DNA from: Taenia hydatigena
Lineage: Eukaryota; Platyhelminthes; Cestoda; Cyclophyllidea; Taeniidae
Reading direction: 5' to 3'
Assembly (NCBI GenBank): GCA_036345935.2
Contig: JADWOT020001117.1
Span: 61,001-125,000, forward strand
DNA length: 64,000 nucleotides
Below the pieces are notes generated by a model that saw only the letters and a list, made by a program, of their open reading frames with translations, made no database searches and had not been told where the DNA came from. Positions 1 through 11,770 of this stretch are shown here, in pieces. Within the stretch, counting starts at the first letter, position 1. The number at the start of each line of letters is the position of its first letter. The position numbers and the translations under genes were made by a program.

Positions 1-1075
1 CCCCCCCTTCCCCCCACAGACATACTGATAGTCGGCAGAACCACCTCTTCTGAACTTTTTCCCCAAGCCGAACGCAACTCTAAATTAAATGCACTGCCAA
101 GAGGGATCACTGACGTTGGTGTCAAGCATCGCCTCAATCGCGTCGAATGTTGGCGACTGGCATGGTTAGCTAGTAGGTGCTTCTTGCAGCACTGAGTACG
201 TTGTGATGGCTGGCGCACGAGGTCTATCAAGGAGCGAGTCGGGGACTACGCTCAAAAGAGGAGAGGGGCAGTGTAGTACTTTGTTTAATAAAACCACCGG
301 TTTCGGTTAGGGTCACAATGGTGGTCGTATTGTCCTAAGTTGCTCTGGCTGGCCTTCAAGCCTTGCCAACGGCTCATTTTCCTCTGCCTGTTGAAATGCA
401 TTTATTTTACTCTAGCTATCTGCCTTCTTTTGCCTTCAGGTCAGCCTTGAAATGCTGCTCAGTACTCTCTACAATGTGGGTCGGCCTCTATTGCTGCTAG
501 CCTTTATACGAACAATTTGGAAATGCGATTTTGTCATAACATTCTGACCCATTCAAAGCATTCCTCCTTCCGAATTCAACTTAGGCAGTGAGGATCACTA
601 TAAAAAATAGCAATGTTACAGCATGATGCCCACCATTTTAGCTGCTTTTTTAAGGATAATTTTTGGGGCACTGAGTACGCTGTCTTTATGTTCTTGCATA
701 TTATTGGTTTTTTACGAATTTCCGAGCTTTCTCAAATTAATTTAATTAATGTTACGTGTCCTGGGTGTGACATAGGGCCTACTCCATCTTCGTAGGTTAA
801 TCAGAACTTAAAGTTATCATCGTAATGGGCGATAGAATTAGATTTCCATACCACCCAATCGGAGATCCAGTTTGTGGTATCGCGCGTTTTTCGTCTCTTT
901 GACAGTTTATTTTCCGTAAAAGCATTTTCATTTTTGCTTATCGACTTCCATGGTTTAATTTGGCTCCTTTTGGTAGGAAATTCTCTGCTTTGTGACTCCT
1001 TTATCTCTTCCTATTTTTGCCTTGTTAGCTACGCAATTAAATTCCTCAATTGTGTTGTCCCCCATTGTTTTAGAT
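1..1075. other. 5' flank without a supported gene
   Basis: No open frame here resembles a protein family and splice-like signals do not link into a gene. The stretch holds a poly-C tract at its very start and one copy of dispersed repeat B (270-455). The CHMP6 promoter and 5' UTR should lie in the last few hundred bases, but I see no recognisable promoter element. Confidence 0.5.
270..455 (+). repeat. Dispersed repeat B, copy 1
   Basis: About 185 nt matching segments near 58331-58527 (same strand) and 23027-23215 (opposite strand). Shared landmarks in order are GTAGTACTTTGTTT, a CCGGTTT block, GGTCACNNNGGTGG, a GGCTGGCC block and the end GCCTTCTTTTGCCTT. This copy is the most diverged of the three. 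No coding capacity is visible. It is a short interspersed element of unknown class. Confidence 0.6.
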
Positions 1076-2716
1076 ATGGGCGCTCTATTTAGCCATCATA
1101 GATCTCGTGTTACGGAACACGATAAGGCGGTTCTGCAGCTAAAACAACAACGTGATGAGTTGAAACGCTATTCCCGTAGGATAAATGATTCTATTGAAAA
1201 GGACACCGCTGCCATTAAGGAGCTTGTTTCTCGCAAACAAAAACAGTAAGGCGCTGTATTTCCCATCCTTTTTGTAAGCCATCCCAACTTTTTTGCCTTT
1301 TGAAAGTACTTAATTTTTCTGCCTTTTTCCAGAGGTCCTCTCCTGTCAAAATTTTCTCCACTTGCGATTCCACTTGATAATTTTTCCATTCGTGTGTTTT
1401 TCCAAGAGTTTAAATTAGTCACAATGAACGGAATTCCACGCTAATTTGTGTCACCAATAATCCCAAAATTGAATTACTTGGTATGATGTATATGTTGCAG
1501 TTACACAACTTGTTGTAACGCATTTTTACCTTAGTTCCTGGCTGTAGATAGTTTAATGTCTTCATTTCCGATCTTTTAAGACGAGCACTGCTGCTACTTA
1601 AGAAGAAGAAATACCAAGAAAAGTTGCTTGAACAGTCAGAACAGCACTTAACTACCGTCGAAGGCCTCATAAATGACCTAGAGTTTGCGCAGGTTCAGGT
1701 GCAGGTTGTGGAAAGTTTGAAGAAGGGTAATGAGGCGCTGAAGAAACTGAACGACCTTATGAAATTGGAAGACGTGGAAAAAATTCTTAGCGATGCTCAG
1801 GAGGCTCAGGACTACCAATCTGTAGGTTGATCCGCCTACTTCTATCCATCTCTTTTAAGTTTCAATTTTTCATTACTGCTAAAACCTCCGCTAAATGCGT
1901 TTTTTAGTGCAGTGTGCATGGGAGCAGTTGATGCTGAAAGCTTGATTGCTTTCGTTTGGCTGCTGAGTGAGCAATTCAAGTGCCACACAAGTGTTGGCAG
2001 TGGTTACTACTTTTTAACGTTCACAATTGTAGGAATTGAGCTCTTTGATAGCTGGCAATCTGACGTCTCGAGATGACGCTGAAGTTGAGGCAGAATTGGA
2101 GCGGCTGCTGGCTAGCGACATTGCTGGTGATCTTCCAGCTGTACCAGACCATGAAGTTCTTCGTCCATCGCCATCTCCTGCTGATGCCACGAAGGTCAAG
2201 AAACCAGAGAGTAAGTGTAAAGCGTTGAGTAACTCCTTTGGCCGAATCGACAAGCCAGTGTAGAAGGACATGCCATTGCTAGCACGCGGAAAAGCGGAGA
2301 AGTTTCAGAAGTGGGGAGGGGGGGGGGGTCATGTTACTGAGGCGGTGCTACAAGCCGTTTCCTCATTGTCCCTCTAAGCGCTTGTTAAGTTCACGCATTT
2401 TGAACTCCTCCATGTGGGAATTCGCAGGTTTCTATCATACGCAAGTATTATTTCCCGGTGTCGTTTATGCTTGGTGTCCAGTCAATATAACCAGGATTTT
2501 GGGTTATTTGGACTGAACTCTCTTTTCACTCTCGTCAATGTCTCCTCGCGTCATCATCTGAGGCCCTAATACAGCACGTCTCTGTAACAACGTTTGGCAT
2601 TATGTGCCTTCTCAATACTTATTGAGCCCTGATCTTATGTGATACGTTATTTTTTCATTTACCCAGGTTCTGCCGATCAACACAAAGGCCGTGAGGCAGT
2701 CTTAGTAACCGGTTAA
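1076..2716 (+). CDS. CHMP6: Charged multivesicular body protein 6 (ESCRT-III)
   Basis: CHMP6 (yeast Vps20) is the ESCRT-III subunit that bridges ESCRT-II to the membrane-cutting filament on endosomes. Proposed exons are 1076-1245, 1581-1821, 2033-2210 and 2667-2716; they sum to 639 nt (212 residues), close to the roughly 200 usual for the family. The start is MGALF, with Gly2 suited to N-myristoylation as in CHMP6. It is followed by VTEHDKAVLQLKQQRDELKR, a basic run LLLLKKKKYQEKLLEQ and a MKLEDVEKILSDAQEAQDYQ helix, all matching the family core. The third exon could instead read through to a stop at 2263, but its end carries a perfect donor (A|GTAAGT) and a fourth exon restores frame. VPS36 follows about 600 nt downstream on the same strand. 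The family call is firm; the last exon is less sure. Confidence 0.9.
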
Positions 2717-3315
2717 TCCTTTTTCTACCTGTGATATTAACTTGATCCCTCTTCTTGTACAACATCTTTCGCTACTGTCCTTATGAGCCCTGTCTCTCTG
2801 CCAGAATATATTTCCTACAGCTTTGCACTCGTTCGCCATCTTTTTGTGTGGTTGTGATGTCGTTTGAGATGGTATTGTTATCAAAAATTGGCATTTTCCC
2901 TCATTTTATTTATGCAAGCTTAGTGCATAAAAATGACGTTCACGTCAAAACGAAGCTTTTGAATTCTCTAAGCTAAGCTGCTTTTTCCACTCCACTTGCT
3001 GTTACATCCTTTTTGACACGAGTGAGTGCTGTGACGGGCGGGCTTTACTTCTTCATCGGTGCTGAAACCGTGATGCATAGGGAAATGATATCAAAGTTTG
3101 ATTACCCATCACACTTGCCTCCAAAATGCTCTGCTCCGTGCTTCAAGTCATCCATAGGTACGAAAACGTATCCATGGCCTCGGGTTACACCCCTTCGATG
3201 ACAAGGCACTCCCTTCATTGCATCATGCTGCCACCAGAACGTTTTCGCTGGCGCTGCTGTTTAAGTCGCATGCTCATAACCTCGGTTACTTACTGTTCTA
3301 TGCTCCACACTCCAG
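2717..3315. other. Intergenic, CHMP6 to VPS36
   Basis: About 600 nt between two same-strand ESCRT genes. I see no further gene, no clear polyadenylation signal and no repeat copy. Short open frames here show no family resemblance. Confidence 0.5.
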
Positions 3316-4717
3316 ATGGATCGCTTTCGGTGGTGCCTAACCAAGGCTGAAAGTGACCTCTGCGACGGTGAATCTTCAGTTGCAAGCCTAGCCGGTGTTA
3401 CTCTCTACAATGGACCCGGTCGTACCAACTTTGAGAGGGGTCGCCTTACTCTCACCTCTCATCGGTTGCTCTGGCAACAAGGCAGTGCTATAATGTCGCT
3501 TCCACTGGCTGCAGTGATCAGTATCACTTTGCAACACGCCTCGGGTCCCGGTGCTGCAACACCGAAAATTATGCTGAAACTGCTTTCACAAACTCAACTC
3601 CAAAATGCTGTTAAGGCAATGCCTACGAGACCCCCCTGGTCAGCAGGTTGGATTGTTGATAGTGGGGAATCCCGCGTTGCTATGGCAGCTGGATTGGACT
3701 ATATTCGCCTTGGGTTCACACAGGGTGGGCACAATGTCCTCTACGCTGCCTTGAATGAAACACTTGCAGTGAGTTGTTTATAGACACTTTTCCTCTTCCT
3801 GACGTTGTTTTAAATGTAACTTTCCACTCCCAGGCAAAGGTGTGGACAGTAGCATCGGAATCGGGGTCGGGAATGGTCGGCGTGGCAGGTATTGAACGCT
3901 CTATGCTAGCAAAAACGGTTTCCACGGATCGTAGCATAGCTACTGCCTTCACAGACCTCTCTAAACTTATGGAACATGCGAAAGAGATGGTTGTCCTGTC
4001 AAAAAGTCTATCTCAACGGATTCGATCTACTAAAGCTAGCGGTGGCAAAGTAGCCGAAAACGACATGACAGAGCTTCGAATGGCTATGCTAAGCATGGGC
4101 CTGGAGGATGTCAATGAGGTGGATGAAAAGGATACCGCAGATGTCTCCCCCCATTCTTCATCATTTCATCGACAACTTGCGTCCCAGATATGCCGCCTGC
4201 TACAGCCTTTGTTGGAGCAGCGTACCGCGGGTGTTTGTGGCGGTTGTATTGATCTCACTACCGCCTACTGTCGCATCAATCGTGCTCGAGGTGTTCAGTT
4301 GATTGCTCCCAATGATCTCCTTGAGGCTGCACGTCTGATGCCCACGTTAAAATTGCCCTTGCGGCTCAAAACATTCCCCTCGGGTCTTAAAGTACGTCCC
4401 CTAGCTACTGACCTTCTTCCAGTGCTTTTAATCTCGCTGTCTCTTATCGCTGTAAGCGTTTTTGTTTGAACCAGGTTTTACAACTCGCGAGTGAGTCGGA
4501 AGAGGCCACCTTGAAAGCGACCTGTGATCTTCTGCCACCGGACGGTTCAAAAGGTCTGACCGCAGGTGAACTGGCGCGACAAGCGGGGATAGCGCCTGTG
4601 TTAGCTAGAGAGCGACTTCTGTTGTGTGAGCAGCAAGGCATGCTGTGTCGTGATGATACGGAACGGGGCATTTCATTCTACAGAAATCTCTTTTTGAATC
4701 CGCCAAAAACCTCGTAG
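3316..4717 (+). CDS. VPS36: Vacuolar protein sorting-associated protein 36 (ESCRT-II)
   Basis: VPS36 is the ESCRT-II subunit whose N-terminal GLUE domain binds phosphoinositide and ubiquitin and whose C-terminal winged helices assemble with VPS22 and VPS25. Exons are 3316-3768, 3834-4391 and 4475-4717, all phase 0, 1254 nt in total (417 residues; metazoan VPS36 is about 390). The first exon holds a GLUE-like beta-rich domain (LTLTSHRLLW, IMLKLLSQTQ). The second carries FTDLSKLMEHAKEMVVLSKS and LISPxDL-like ending LKLPLRLKTFPSGLK. The third has the winged-helix end LARERLLLCEQQGMLCRDD and FYRNLF. The intron joining exons 2 and 3 was placed at a GTACGT donor so that SGLK runs into VLQLASESEE as in the family. 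The acceptor CACTCCCAG at 3833 defines a 65-nt first intron. Confidence 0.92.
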
Positions 4718-5425
4718 ATGAGTTTTGTTCCTCATCTATTTGGACATCATCCTAGTGACGCGTAATTTGCTTATATATTGTCTGTCTTTCAAATCTACTG
4801 ATTTCTTTGATCTGATAGACTTATTGTTGTCACTTTGGCCATCTCATCTTACCGCGTACCAAACTTTGGTTCATGGCCTTTTGGTTTTCTCCGCGCTTCT
4901 GTTTGAACAATTTGGAGAGATGGAAGCTTGAGTATATGCGGTTGTCCTTAAGTTAGAACGCAAGCTATGGTGAGTAAAAAGTGCTAGGGTTATTTTGTTC
5001 GCAGAAATTGGGTTCATAAATAGAGGGGTTCGAGACTAGCTACTCTTAGCGTGGGAAGACTAAGGGATATAATATGGCAAAGGTGAGCTAGACTCTGGGG
5101 GAGAAGTCGTACAAACTTCAAAGCACAAGCAAACTAACCTAAATCTAAGCGCAACAATACAGACCCTGTACAATTTCGCGGTACAAACACGCTGCCATAA
5201 ATGTTTTAAGCACGTAGATCCCTGAGTTGTTTAGGAAGTTCTTACAGTCCACGCAGCGTAGAGAATGTGCTATGATATCAATATTCTGAACACGCAGTAG
5301 GTGAGATAAATTAGTTACAAAAAAATTGAAGAAGACAAATAATCATATATGGGTAATAAATACTAGCATGGCTGACGTTTGTATTCATAACTCTCGAGGG
5401 CGGCGCCTTTGCTTGTTTGGTGGAG
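4718..5425. other. Intergenic, VPS36 to NDUFB10
   Basis: About 700 nt of AT-rich sequence. No supported gene, RNA or repeat is visible. Confidence 0.5.
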
Positions 5426-6266
5426 ATGACTGTGGCTGAAGAACGTAAGGAGAATCAGCACGAGGATCACAGTCATCATTCGTTTGAGATCACACGCGAT
5501 GAGCTGTTCAAACCGTATAAGCCCTCACGGTTCGAGAAATACTTATTTCCTTTCATTGGAAACCTTGTCGACAAGCCAGTGACCTTATTTAGGGGTGAGG
5601 GTTTTTTTAGCATATATCTTTAATCATAGAGCAAATTGTTGAAAGGATTCCTCGTAAGAAGTTTTATTATTATCACCAACGTTTTGCTCGTGTTCCTGAG
5701 ATTGATAGTTGTAGAGTTGGTGATAAAGTTTGCATTTCCGAAGCTAATGAACAGTTTCATCGTGATAGGTGGGCGTTGTGTTTCTTTCCATAAGATCTTT
5801 TTCCCTTAGGCTTGTTGATGCGAACATTGTGAGAATCCTTCGTCAGCGTGTTAATGAGTGCAAAAAGTGGTACGATCGTGACTATGAAGACATGGATCGT
5901 TTTTGCAAACCCTATATCAAAGATCACGAAGAGGCCGCTACAAACTTTTTCATTAGGTGTAAGCGCTTTATGTTTGCGTGTTTAGTCACATGGTTTATTG
6001 TTTCTAGTATGTGTCAGTGTGGATCTTTATAATAATTAGCTTGAAAGTTTTCTTCCGGATCCATATTAGATGGGGAACTCTACTACTGGAGTGATGTTCG
6101 CGACGCTTTCATGAAACAGAAGCATCGAATGCTCTGGGAACGTGAACATGGTCCAATTGGCCCCAAGCCCGAATCCTCCTCGGGTGATAAGGAGGCTGAC
6201 AATGCTGTATCGTTTTTGCGACGCTTTCATGCCCACGTCAATCTGCCAAAGGAGCTTCGGTTTTAG
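5426..6266 (+). CDS. NDUFB10: NADH dehydrogenase 1 beta subcomplex subunit 10 (PDSW)
   Basis: Accessory subunit of mitochondrial respiratory complex I, located on the intermembrane-space side of the membrane arm. Exons are 5426-5594, 5630-5768, 5810-5958 and 6070-6266, summing to 654 nt (217 residues; the human protein is 172, so the ends are longer here). Diagnostic stretches are DKPVTLFRG, then KKFYYYHQRFARVPEIDSC, RDYEDMDRFCKPY and KQKHRMLWERE. The first cysteine pair has the family spacing (C-x6-C in DSCRVGDKVC); the second is spaced by 14 residues. Introns 1 and 2 are only 35 and 41 nt. The third donor must be taken at AGGT|GTAAGC rather than two bases earlier to keep frame. The N-terminus is His/Glu-rich (ENQHEDHSHHS) and unlike the vertebrate one. 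Confidence 0.92.
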
Positions 6267-6467
6267 TCTTCGGTGCGTGATTTGTTTTCTTAGCTTTGCT
6301 TTTCATCAAGCCATTCACTAATATCTGTCCTAGAGGATATTCGCATTTAAAAGACCCAGATATTTGAACCTCTAGTTAGGCCATCATCTGTTCTTATCCA
6401 TCTACTCCCCTGGTTCAGCTTGTTTTCTTTTTAAGTGCGTAAGCAGACTCTTGTTGAAACCCGATAC

Positions 6468-6483
6468 GTCACATGTGTGTGTC
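6468..6483. repeat. Palindrome GTCAC-N6-GTGAC, degraded copy
   Basis: GTCAC-ATGTGT-GTGTC; one arm differs from the consensus by one base. It lies in the intergenic region 3' of NDUFB10. Confidence 0.4.
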
Positions 6484-7489
6484 GCCAGATTTAACCTCGG
6501 TTTCTCATTTTTCACCAATTTACTGCGATTTGCTCACTTAAGCTCTCCTATCCCTCTTGTTCTTACTGAGCTTATGGTACATTTTATCCTACTTAAGTTT
6601 TCTTCTCGCTTTAGTAGGTTTTATCAGTCAGCATTTGCGTATGGCGTCGCCTAGAATCGTTAGAGGAATGCGAATCTCTGCTTTTGTACCGGTTGTAAGT
6701 ATATAGATTTTGGTAGTCCCAAAATCTTAGTCTTGTTTTTGTTCGGGCATTTACTTGGAAACCTTATTCCACTAGGTCCCGGTTGGTGTAGGTATTATTT
6801 CCTGACCTTTTTTAGGTCTGTATGCCGCCTCTTGTGTCATAGTTTGGACATTCGTTTACCTCAAGCTGAGACGGCTCGGTCTTGAGTCAATGATGTAGAC
6901 ACTAGTAAGCGGTCGGATTTCAATTACGTTCTATAAAATTAGTCATTCGAAAATGATACAGGTTTCCCGGACTTCATAACTGAGTTTCCATTGAGTATTA
7001 ATTCTGGGAGATTTAAAATAGGTGAGTGTTTAAGCGTTTCAATGATGACCGGGGCTTGACGGGTGATCTGCATGATCTGAAGGGTGCTTTACATAATTCG
7101 ACATTCATCTAGCTACCAATAAAGTTATCCAAGTGGTTTGGTATGGAGTGTAGCCACTGAGACCAGGCTAGATGCGCAGGGTTCGTGTGATTCGCCATGC
7201 GCTAACTGTCCCTTAAAAGAATAATATCCAAATCGGTGCTGATAATTGGCTATATTAGGAATGAGTGGGGAATTTCGATGGTCGTGGGGTGGGTGCAGGT
7301 TATAGAGGGGGCAAGGGCGATGCGCAGGTGTGAGGAAGCGCGTAAAGAGCGCCGTTGGACTGGTAAGCACGAACTGCAGCCAGAGTGTGACGAGTTCTAC
7401 GTTTTGTTATGTTGACCACTTAGGGTAACTGCATAGCCATATTATCGGACGGAAGGGTCTTCGTCAAGTATAATTATCTGTACAAGTTC

Positions 7490-7760
7490 TGTCTAGCATC
7501 CCAGTAAATACAGTTGTAGAGGGTTCCTCCTCTCCCTCCTGGTTACCCTTGATAGCGGAAGTCTGTGTACGTTTAGACATCTTTAATGTATATGGGGTGA
7601 TAAATACAGCTAGGCGAGATATGGGGTGCAGGCCGAGGATGTGTCACGCTCCAGCGAGTCTCGGCGCTGCTCCGTCACGTGGTTCAAATTAACTTTCCGC
7701 CTCTGGCCTACAAAGCGCATTTAAAGAGTTAAGTATTACAACCGTCATTATACCTTTTCA
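7490..7760 (+). repeat. Dispersed repeat A, copy 1
   Basis: About 270 nt similar to 21345-21605 and, more weakly, 11530-11770. Shared blocks are AGAGGGTTCC followed by a pyrimidine-rich run, AGAAGTCTG-like followed by GACAT, then GGTTCAAATT and CTGGCCTACAAAGCGCAT, ending in ATTACAANNNGTCAT. The GGTTCAAATT block resembles a pol III B box, so a tRNA-derived SINE is possible; no convincing A box was found. Confidence 0.55.
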
Positions 7761-8262
7761 AGTGGGAAACTTAAAGGCATATAGTTTTGTCCAAACAATG
7801 TGGTGAGGTGGGGAATTGCTAAAGAAGGGCCGCTCACATTTTGACGCAGTAATCATTATTAATTAAGTAAAAATGTTAAAGTCTTATAATAAGTTGCTTA
7901 ACAAAAACTTTCAAAGAAAAATTTGCTCAGTTTATTGATTTGCAGATATAATAACAACTTTTGTTTGAATGTGCTAAATATTGCGTAGGGGCGTCTGATG
8001 TAACCTATTCGGTCAATGATGGTGATCCTAGTTTGTAAATGCATGTGGTAATGGGAATTCACACAAGGACTGTGTAGAGCAGTTTATTTGTATTTAGCTT
8101 TTATTGATAGTACATCAGGCTTGTGGAACATGCAGGTGGCTGTTTGCATATGCAGATCCCTAAATAAAATCAGGTCAACTCTTGTTTTTTAAGCAGGTTT
8201 TCTGCAGCATGTTTACCTAGGGATTTTGCATTGTGTTACATGTTTTAAAACTAACTTTCTAG

Positions 8263-9241
8263 ATCGACCCGCGCTTTGCTCCACCCAAGCCTCACAGAGG
8301 ATCCCGACAGGCACAGCGTCGCAGCCGGCGTCGTTATATGCCTAGAGCCGATGGACAGTCGAATCCGGTTCGATACGTTCCTCCACTGGAGTTGCGACGA
8401 CCTGCTTACACAAGGAGTGAAAGCATTGAGCCACCTGATTCACACTCTCGACGATCTGATGAAACAAGTTGGCGAAGTCATCGGGAGGAAACGCGTGGAT
8501 TTTCGTATGCTACAGCAGACCACAGTTCCCAGTCGATACCAAGCTTAAATGTAAGTCATTGTCACTTGAAAGCACTTTCCTTCTTTGCACATTTAGCACT
8601 CAAAGGTTCATCGTTTCTGCACAATTGATTATTGATTTAATTGCGGCTTGCATCGATGCAGAATTTCTCCTTGTAATCCTTTTTGGCTCTAGACTTAGCA
8701 GAGCTTGTGACTTTTTGTGTGGGTCACTTTATTTACTAATTATATTTTACTTGATAAAAATATTGTGGTAGTTGTGAATGCCATGATGCTTTTGAAAATG
8801 GTTATGTTCAAGAATAGTTTTTTATATTTATCATGTACTAAATTATGTCCCCATAGTAATAAAATTGGCGTCATGCAACTTTTAATCCCACATTAAAGAA
8901 ATTCTTGTACACTTCTTAAGAAACCGGCGCCCCTTTCAGTAAGTAATCAACCTGCATCAACTGCCGATGCGGAGCAAATTTGCGTGAGTCTGGACTACGT
9001 TCCCGATCGCGGTCGAATGCTGTGGTCTCGATGGATCCTCATTCTCATCTGTCTCGCTCAACTGCTCTCTGCATTCGCTGTCATTGGTTGTCATGCGATG
9101 GATTTTTCTGAGGACACGAAGTTGGAAGCGGGGGTATCCCTTGGAATACTGGCTTTTGGCAACATCTTCGGTGCGTTTTCCATCGATTTAGTTATCATGA
9201 ATTCGCTTTTTGATAAAGACATTTGTGCAACCACTAATTAG
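8263..9241 (+). CDS. Uncharacterised two-helix membrane protein (5' end unknown)
   Basis: Two exons join in phase 0: 8263-8550 (acceptor TTTCTAG, donor GTAAGT) and 8921-9241 (acceptor CTTCTTAAG). The 202 residues seen begin with an Arg/Ser-rich, probably cytosolic region (RRSRRRRYMPRADG) and an acidic/serine-rich linker. Two hydrophobic segments follow: WILILICLAQLLSAFAVIGC and a second around VSLGILAFGNIFGAFSIDLV. The protein ends DKDICATTN. The strong acceptor before 8263 implies at least one upstream exon that I could not find; Met at 8338 is an alternative start. I do not recognise the family. The nearer CAG at 8939 fails because it would break the frame. Confidence 0.5.
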
Positions 9242-9296
9242 TTTTTTTTCGGTTCAGCGAGGATGATTTCGTCCTGCAAAAATAATGTAACGCATT

Positions 9297-9310
9297 CGGC
9301 GCATGCGCCG
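9297..9310. repeat. 14-bp perfect palindrome CGGCGCATGCGCCG
   Basis: A perfect GC-only-armed inverted repeat in AT-rich sequence, 56 nt after the stop of the membrane-protein gene. It could fold into a strong hairpin in the 3' UTR or be a dimer-protein binding site; nothing else supports a role. Confidence 0.45.
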
Positions 9311-11529
9311 CTAAAACATTATTTAAAACACATTTGCGGTTGACTCACAAAAATTGTATTATGTTTAGAAAAGTGTCCAGTCTTAACCGCAAAGAGTTTC
9401 TCATTTTCTATTATGAGGTTTTTATAAAGCTCACTCTTTTGTAGTGTTTCACTTGAATGATAAAACGGTCAGTTCACTTTTACACCGAATTGGAAGGACA
9501 AGTTGGCGTTAAAATGCTATTTTGATGACCTTCTTACTACTTTATGCTGCGGTCTTTGCAAAGGGAAGATCCCATCATTGTTTACAGTTAGGAAATGTAT
9601 TTACTACCTCAAACTTATTGAGCAAATACCACCTCTTGTTCAAAAATTTCTGTTTGCATTGTGTGCTTGGGTGTGTGTGTGTTTTCTTCACTGTGGGCAA
9701 AATTTTTGCCTTTCAAAGGCGGAATAGCAAATGCAACTAGGACTTTTCTGCTTTTTACATCTCGGCGCCACTCAAACATGCTTAACTGAGGCCATGGCTC
9801 AAGAAAGGGCTCCAATCTGCGTGTTCAAGTGAAGCGGGATGATTAGCGCAGGATTGGGCTGCTTGGTTCTAGAGCAAGTGCGGAATTCACAGCTTCTTTG
9901 CGCCCCGTTGGAGCATATTTATGTATTTTGGTGAAGATTAAAGCAACTAAAATTTGCGCTTCATTCAGACATTAAACATTTAGGTTATTATTGCTAAGAC
10001 CAGGTACATTTGGAAAGTGCCAGCATAATTTAAAAGAGTTGCTTCAATTCAGGTAAACTGGTCAATAAGAGGTTAAGTTTATTTGCACTGAAATACTAGC
10101 GCACTTAACTTTTATCCCCAAAAGTTGTGAATTAAACGCAAAAATCTCTGCCTCAGTCATATGCTACGATTACGCCCACGTCTCTTCCCGTCACCTTGAT
10201 TGACATCTTCGGCTCCACATGATTCATGGCAGAGTAGAGCGAATTGTGTTGATGCAGGATTGGGTATGTTGGTTTTCTGACACCAAACGGGCTTATTTTT
10301 CAATAGGTTTCCTTATTACATTCCCAGATTTGGTGTTTAGGATCTCTAGCTCAAGACACTTTGGTGGGTGATTAAAAACCATCTTGTGCGTGTGCAAGGG
10401 TTGCCAGTTTCGAGTTTTTACAGTAAATCGCACCACTCTTTTGGCTTTCACACTAAAATTTAGCAGTAATAGGTTTGTTGTGAGCTGGATCCTCCCACGG
10501 TAACCTTGGTCGTTTGTGATGCAGGATGGATCGTGTTAGACTTCCTTGAAAGGTGCAAGCCGATGTCAACTAATTTTTGGCCATTTGTCTCCATTGCCAT
10601 GAAACTTTGTTTATTTTCACAAATTGTAATAAAGAGGATAAAATTAGGGCTCAATTTCTTCTTAACTTCCTCTATGTAATTTTTTGAATTAAGTTGTACC
10701 TACAGGAAATGCGTGACTAGAACAAAGGTCAGTTTTTGCCATCGACAGCACGATACATTTGTGAATCATACCCGCTCTCTCGCAACGCACCGAATTTTCA
10801 CACGTACTTCTGTACATCTATAGTTGCACACATGCACACACACATTTTTGTGCGCATTTTGCATATGGAGCACCTAGACGGGAGCAAAATTCCACCCGAT
10901 TAAAGGTGTTTCGATTGGGGAAGATCTCAGGAACCTGCCGAGATTAGATCTTTTACTTTTAATGGTATAACTGTGGAATGAAGTACTCCGTGAAGTTGGC
11001 ATGACCCAATCTCACGCCACCGTTCTTTCCGTCGTTTATAAAATAGGATGTCACAATGGGGCCATAAAAACTGTGAACAAACTGTTTCTGAAGTGCAACG
11101 TAGGCCAAAGGGGGAAGGGAAAGATCTTTTAAAGTCCAAAAAAAACATCATATGATCTCATCATTTGAGAACATTTTAATTTTCACATTGAATGTGAACG
11201 GTGTCTTATTTTCTCGACTTCAAAGTCGCACTGTTTATGCCTTTTGGAGGTCATCTTTGAAGGAATAAACAAAGTAGTTGCGAGAATTTTTACTCAGAAC
11301 AAAAACCAACGATGTAAAATGCGCCTGTGCGCATGATCAAAATGTTTTCTCCTCCTCTTTGCAACTTCCAGCAAAGGGGATGGAGCTTTTTTAGTAGAAA
11401 GCTGTGTTTTAACTGCAGCCTACTAAATTAGCCGTCGCTACAGTCGATAACCTTCTCTCATTGAGACATGGGCTATTTACAAACCTTACTTTTATGCATC
11501 AAGCCTTGCCTAAACCACATCCTGTCCTA

Positions 11530-11770
11530 CCTCACTTTTATTTCTCAAGCATCCCTTTAGGCGTATCTTCCTTTCCCTCCTCTTCCCTTTCACTACCCTT
11601 AATATTAGGGGGTTGGATTTTTTTCCCCATCTTTACTGTATTAGGTGAAAAAGCTGGTAGGAAGCGTAGTCTGGAGGTGGAACTATCTACGTCCAGGACC
11701 AGATTCAAATTGTTTTCTCGCCTCCCGCCTGTAGGGTGCATCTAAATAACATAGGCATTACAATCCCCAC
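11530..11770 (+). repeat. Dispersed repeat A, copy 3 (diverged)
   Basis: Shows the same order of blocks as the other copies: a CTTTCCCTCCTCTTCCCTTT pyrimidine tract, ACTACCCTTA, GATTCAAATTG, then GGGTGCATCTAAATAACATA and GGCATTACAA. It is clearly more diverged than the copies at 7490 and 21345. Confidence 0.4.

Larger units (their letters stand above)
6267..8262. other. Intergenic region with repeat A copy and degenerate palindrome
   Basis: About 2 kb with no supported coding exon. It contains a degenerate copy of the GTCAC-N6-GTGAC palindrome at 6468 and the first copy of dispersed repeat A (about 7490-7760). Upstream exons of the membrane-protein gene starting at 8263 may be hidden here, but none could be recognised. 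Confidence 0.45.

Noticed and set aside
2211..2263. Read-through end of CHMP6 exon 3
   Set aside because: Possible, but a perfect GTAAGT donor at 2211 and an in-frame fourth exon make splicing more likely.
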